Below are positions 61,319-64,000 of a stretch of DNA of 64,000 bases, piece by piece. A program made the translations under genes and the position numbers. The stretch comes from Caulobacter soli (GTDB taxonomy: Bacteria > Pseudomonadota > Alphaproteobacteria > Caulobacterales > Caulobacteraceae): contig NZ_CP049199.1 of assembly GCF_011045195.1 (NCBI RefSeq), forward strand, positions 1,364,001-1,428,000, written 5' to 3'. The notes beneath the pieces were generated by a model. It was not told the DNA's origin. It saw nothing but the letters and a program-made list of their open reading frames with translations, and did not search any database. The number at the start of each line of letters is the position of its first letter. The stretch's first letter is position 1.

Positions 61319-62938
61319 CTACCGCCGATCTTCCAGGATCATCGCCGCGCCCTTTTCGGCGATCATCACCGTGGGGGCGTTGGTGTTGCCCGAGGTGATG
61401 GCCGGCATTACCGAGGCGTCCACCACCCGCAGGCCCTTGAGGCCGCGCACCCGCAAGCGTGCGTCGACGACCGCCCGCGCATCGTCGGCGGGGCCCATGG
61501 CCGCCGTGCCGACGGGGTGGAAGATCGTGGTGGCCAACGCCTTGGCCGCCGCCAGCAGGTCGGCGTCCGTCTCGGCCGCCGCGCCGGGACGGAACTCCTC
61601 GGGGGTGTAGCGCGCCAGGGCGGGTTGCCCGACGATCCGGCGCGTCCAGCGTAGCGAGGCGACCGCGACGTCGCGGTCCTCCGGCGTGGCCAGGTAGTTG
61701 GGATCGATCCGGGGCGGGTCGGCGAGGCCAGGACCCGACAGGCCGACGCCGCCCCGGCTGGTGGGCCGCAGGTTGCAGACGCTGGCGGTGAAGGCCCCGA
61801 ACCGGTGCAGGCCGTCGCCCCACTTATCCAGGCTCAGCGGCTGGAAGTGGAACTGCAGGTTCGGCGTGGCGCGGCTGGAGTCCGAGCGACAGAACATCCC
61901 CAGTTGCGAAGGGGCCATGGTCAGGGGACCGGAGCGCCGCAGCGCGTAGTCGACGCCCATGCCCACGCGCCGGACCAGGTTCGCGTAGTCGGTGTTGAGC
62001 GTGCGCACGCCGCTGACCCTGTAGACCGGCCGGATCTGCAGGTGGTCATGCAGGTTGGCGCCGACGCCCGGCAGGTCGTGGCGGACGACGACGCCGGCTC
62101 GCCGCAGGGCCTCGGCGTCGCCGATGCCCGAGCGCTGCAGGATCAGCGGCGAGCCGATCGCTCCGGCCGCCAGGATCAGCTCGCCGGTGATCCGAGCGGT
62201 CAGGACCTGGCCGCCGCGCACGGCGCGCAGGCCCGTGACGCGCCGCCCGTCCAGCACGATCCGTTCGACCTCGACCCCAGTCTCCAGGCGCAGATTGCCG
62301 CGCGCCAGCACGGGCTTGAGGAAGGCCGAGGCGGTGCTCCACCGCCGGCCGGCCCGCTGGTTGACCTGGAAATAGGACGAGCCGAAATTGTCGCCGCCGT
62401 TGAAGTCGTCGATCGCGGGCACGCCGGCCTGCTCTCCGGCCTGGCGGATGGCGTCCAGGATGTCCCAGCGCACGCGGGGATGCTCCACCCGGTATTCGCC
62501 GCCCGCTCGGTGGTGATCACCCATCGGGGCGATGTGGTCTTCGTGGCGCAGGAAGTAGGGTAGGACGTCGGACCAGCCCCAGCCCACGAGCCCTTTCTGT
62601 CGCCAATTGTCGTAGTCCTGCGCCTGGCCGCGCATGTAGATCATCGCGTTGATCGACGAGGAGCCGCCGATCACCTTGCCGCGCGGATAGGCCAGGACCC
62701 GGCCGTCCAGGCCCGGCTGGGCGGTCGTCTCCAGCCGCCAGTCGGCGCGCGGATGGCCGATGGCGAACAGGTAGCCGACGGGGATGTGGAACCAGATCCA
62801 GTTGTCGCGGCCGCCGGCCTCGAGCAGCAGCACCTTGATCGCGGGATCGGCCGACAGGCGGTTGGCCAGCACGCAGCCCGCCGAGCCGGCGCCCACCACC
62901 ACATAGTCGAACTCACCGAGGTCGATCTCGTCCGTCAT
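61319..62938 (-). CDS. GMC family oxidoreductase (choline dehydrogenase-like)
   Basis: A 539-aa FAD enzyme. The dinucleotide motif VVVGAGSAGCVLANRLS, GMC signature 1 (GGSSSINAMIYMRGQ), signature 2 (GAIGSPLILQRSGIG) and the active-site HPVGTAAMG and GNTNAPTVMIAEKGA are intact, giving the His/Asn pair that oxidises a primary alcohol. Alcohol substrate unknown; family includes choline and alkanol dehydrogenases. Cytoplasmic, no signal peptide. It is upstream of the siderophore receptor but separated by the Fur box region; its start at 62938 faces the TIGR01777 gene 47 nt away. Confidence 0.9.
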   Translation of the reverse strand: MTDEIDLGEFDYVVVGAGSAGCVLANRLSADPAIKVLLLEAGGRDNWIWFHIPVGYLFAIGHPRADWRLETTAQPGLDGRVLAYPRGKVIGGSSSINAMIYMRGQAQDYDNWRQKGLVGWGWSDVLPYFLRHEDHIAPMGDHHRAGGEYRVEHPRVRWDILDAIRQAGEQAGVPAIDDFNGGDNFGSSYFQVNQRAGRRWSTASAFLKPVLARGNLRLETGVEVERIVLDGRRVTGLRAVRGGQVLTARITGELILAAGAIGSPLILQRSGIGDAEALRRAGVVVRHDLPGVGANLHDHLQIRPVYRVSGVRTLNTDYANLVRRVGMGVDYALRRSGPLTMAPSQLGMFCRSDSSRATPNLQFHFQPLSLDKWGDGLHRFGAFTASVCNLRPTSRGGVGLSGPGLADPPRIDPNYLATPEDRDVAVASLRWTRRIVGQPALARYTPEEFRPGAAAETDADLLAAAKALATTIFHPVGTAAMGPADDARAVVDARLRVRGLKGLRVVDASVMPAITSGNTNAPTVMIAEKGAAMILEDRR

Positions 62939-62985
62939 TCCGCCGAATCCTCCGCCGCCGCGCCTCGTCGGGACGGTCGATGGGC

Positions 62986-64000
62986 TCAGGCTGGGCCAAG
63001 CGCGCGGCGTTGGGAAGCTCGGGCGCTAACCGAGGGCGCGACGGGCGCCGGCCGCGCGGCTCTTACCGCCCCGACGATGTCGCCCAGCGCCGCGTCGAGC
63101 GTGGGGTAGGTGAAGGCGAAGCCGCTGGCGAGGGCCGCCTTGGGCGCGATCCTTTGACCTTGCAGCAACAGCTCGTCGGCGAAGGCGCCCAGGGCCAGCC
63201 GCAAGGGCGCGGCCGGGGCGGGCAGCAGGGCGGGGCGGTTCAGGGCTCGGCCCAGGGCCCGGGCGAAGGCGGCGTTGCGCGCCGGCTCCGGCGCCGTGCC
63301 GTTGACCGCGCCTTCGAGATCGGGCGTGGCGATGGCGTGGGCGATCAGGCGCACCAGGTCGTCGAGATGGATCCAGCTCATCCAGTGACAGCCGGCGCCG
63401 AAAGGCCCGCCCAGGCAGAACTCGAACGGCGTCAGCATGCGCGACAGGGCCCCGCCGTCAATGGCCAGGACGATGCCGATGCGCAGGCGCACCACGCGCA
63501 CGCCCAGGTCTTGCGCGACCATGGCCGCCCGTTCCCAGCGCCGGCAGACGGTGCGCGAGAAGCAGTCGTGGCCGTCGGCGGTCTCGTCCAGCACCTCGTC
63601 GCCGCGCAGGCCGTACCAGCCGATGGCCGAGCCGCTGACCAGCACCTTGGGGCGATGGTCCAGCCGCGCGATCAGCCGGACGACGGCGCGGGTCACCTCC
63701 AGGCGCGAGGCGATGATCCGCCGACGCTTGGCGGGGGTCCACAGGCCATCGGAGATCGGCTCGCCGGCCAGGTTGACGACGGCGTCCAGGCGCGTGTCGT
63801 CGGCGATTTGGTCGAGAGCGGTGACGATCCGGATCGGGGCGGGCAGGTCGGCGGCGGTGGCGCGGCTGCGGGTCAGGGCGGTGACCTCGTGGCCGGCGGC
63901 GACCAGGGCGGCGACCAGGCGGCGGCCGATCAGGCCGGTGGCGCCGGTGACCAGGATGGACTGGCGGGGCGGCAACGCCGCGACCAGGGGCGCGGGCGCT
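62986..64000 (-). CDS. TIGR01777 family NAD(P)-dependent epimerase/oxidoreductase (5' part beyond window)
   Basis: At least 338 residues, reading leftward from the window edge. The Rossmann motif VTGATGLIGRRL, then VNLAGEPISDGLW, SGSAIGWYGLRGDE and the family-typical MSWIHLDDLVRLI and NGTAPEP place it in TIGR01777 (with DUF1731 at the C-terminus, PLRLALGAFADELLLQGQR). A TTG at 63975 could start it, but the frame stays open to the edge with a linker-like sequence, so an extra N-terminal domain is possible, as in relatives with an SRPBCC domain. Function unknown. Confidence 0.8.
   Translation of the reverse strand, partial: APAPLVAALPPRQSILVTGATGLIGRRLVAALVAAGHEVTALTRSRATAADLPAPIRIVTALDQIADDTRLDAVVNLAGEPISDGLWTPAKRRRIIASRLEVTRAVVRLIARLDHRPKVLVSGSAIGWYGLRGDEVLDETADGHDCFSRTVCRRWERAAMVAQDLGVRVVRLRIGIVLAIDGGALSRMLTPFEFCLGGPFGAGCHWMSWIHLDDLVRLIAHAIATPDLEGAVNGTAPEPARNAAFARALGRALNRPALLPAPAAPLRLALGAFADELLLQGQRIAPKAALASGFAFTYPTLDAALGDIVGAVRAARPAPVAPSVSARASQRRALGPA

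Overview
The window is high-GC alphaproteobacterial chromosome and points to the genus Caulobacter or a close Caulobacteraceae relative. The reasons are a CckA hybrid kinase whose phospho-acceptor histidine falls exactly at residue 322, a typical caulobacterial RecA, split flagellar export and basal-body operons with CtrA-type boxes (TTAA-N7-TTAA), a MucR/Ros regulator, abundant TonB-dependent receptors, and a GAAC-N7-GAAC LexA box before recA. Assignment rests on recognising families by eye; no database search was made. No rRNA, tRNA, CRISPR array or complete insertion sequence was seen.

Layout. 1-1338: two leftward exported genes, the first cut by the window edge, one rich in Cys/His/Met. 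1450-8736: sialidase-like protein, GNAT acetyltransferase, oligopeptidase B, trypsin-like protease, CsbD, MaoC hydratase and an Nramp Mn transporter behind a palindromic operator. 8796-9584: AT-rich TIR-domain gene, probably acquired. 9727-17324: HTTM membrane pair, acyl-CoA synthetase divergent from an enoyl-CoA hydratase, free-methionine-sulfoxide reductase, and a GNAT/GT2/JmjC-cupin gene run. 17476-23944: chemoreceptor, DUF2336, MucR, 2-hydroxyacid dehydrogenase, PAS_5 protein, and a three-gene overlapping operon with two small membrane proteins.

24077-27457: divergent flagellar cluster (fliO-fliP-ribokinase leftward, flgB-flgC-fliE rightward) around a perfect CtrA box. 27503-34232: DUF2314/DUF2185 protein, an AT-rich DUF6602 nuclease-like gene, a 640-nt intergenic stretch that may hold a structured RNA, an OpuC-type ABC importer with fused permease and binding protein, an Lrp regulator and a VOC protein. 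34290-41856: PafA-like phosphatase, a TonB receptor, then an exported flavin amine oxidase, cytochrome c and RidA. 42136-44257: fliQ-fliR-flhB behind a CtrA-like site. 44254-48047: GH28 enzyme and cckA. CckA feeds the CtrA phosphorelay, so the window carries both the top kinase and several probable CtrA targets.

48087-48606 is a compact element: a frameshifted DUF559 endonuclease-like gene bracketed by 58-bp inverted repeats whose hairpin stems co-vary. Then come a DUF4826 gene, 0.9 kb mostly without genes, GNAT, NTF2-like and DUF885 genes, a PAS-EAL phosphodiesterase, recA, alaS, a Fur-box-preceded siderophore receptor, a GMC oxidoreductase and a TIGR01777 oxidoreductase running off the right edge.

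Several families of dispersed palindromic repeats, mostly inverted doublets, punctuate the intergenic regions. The observations most worth follow-up are the inverted-repeat-flanked DUF559 element, the periplasmic amine oxidase/cytochrome/RidA module, the TIR and DUF6602 islands, and the possible structured RNA.
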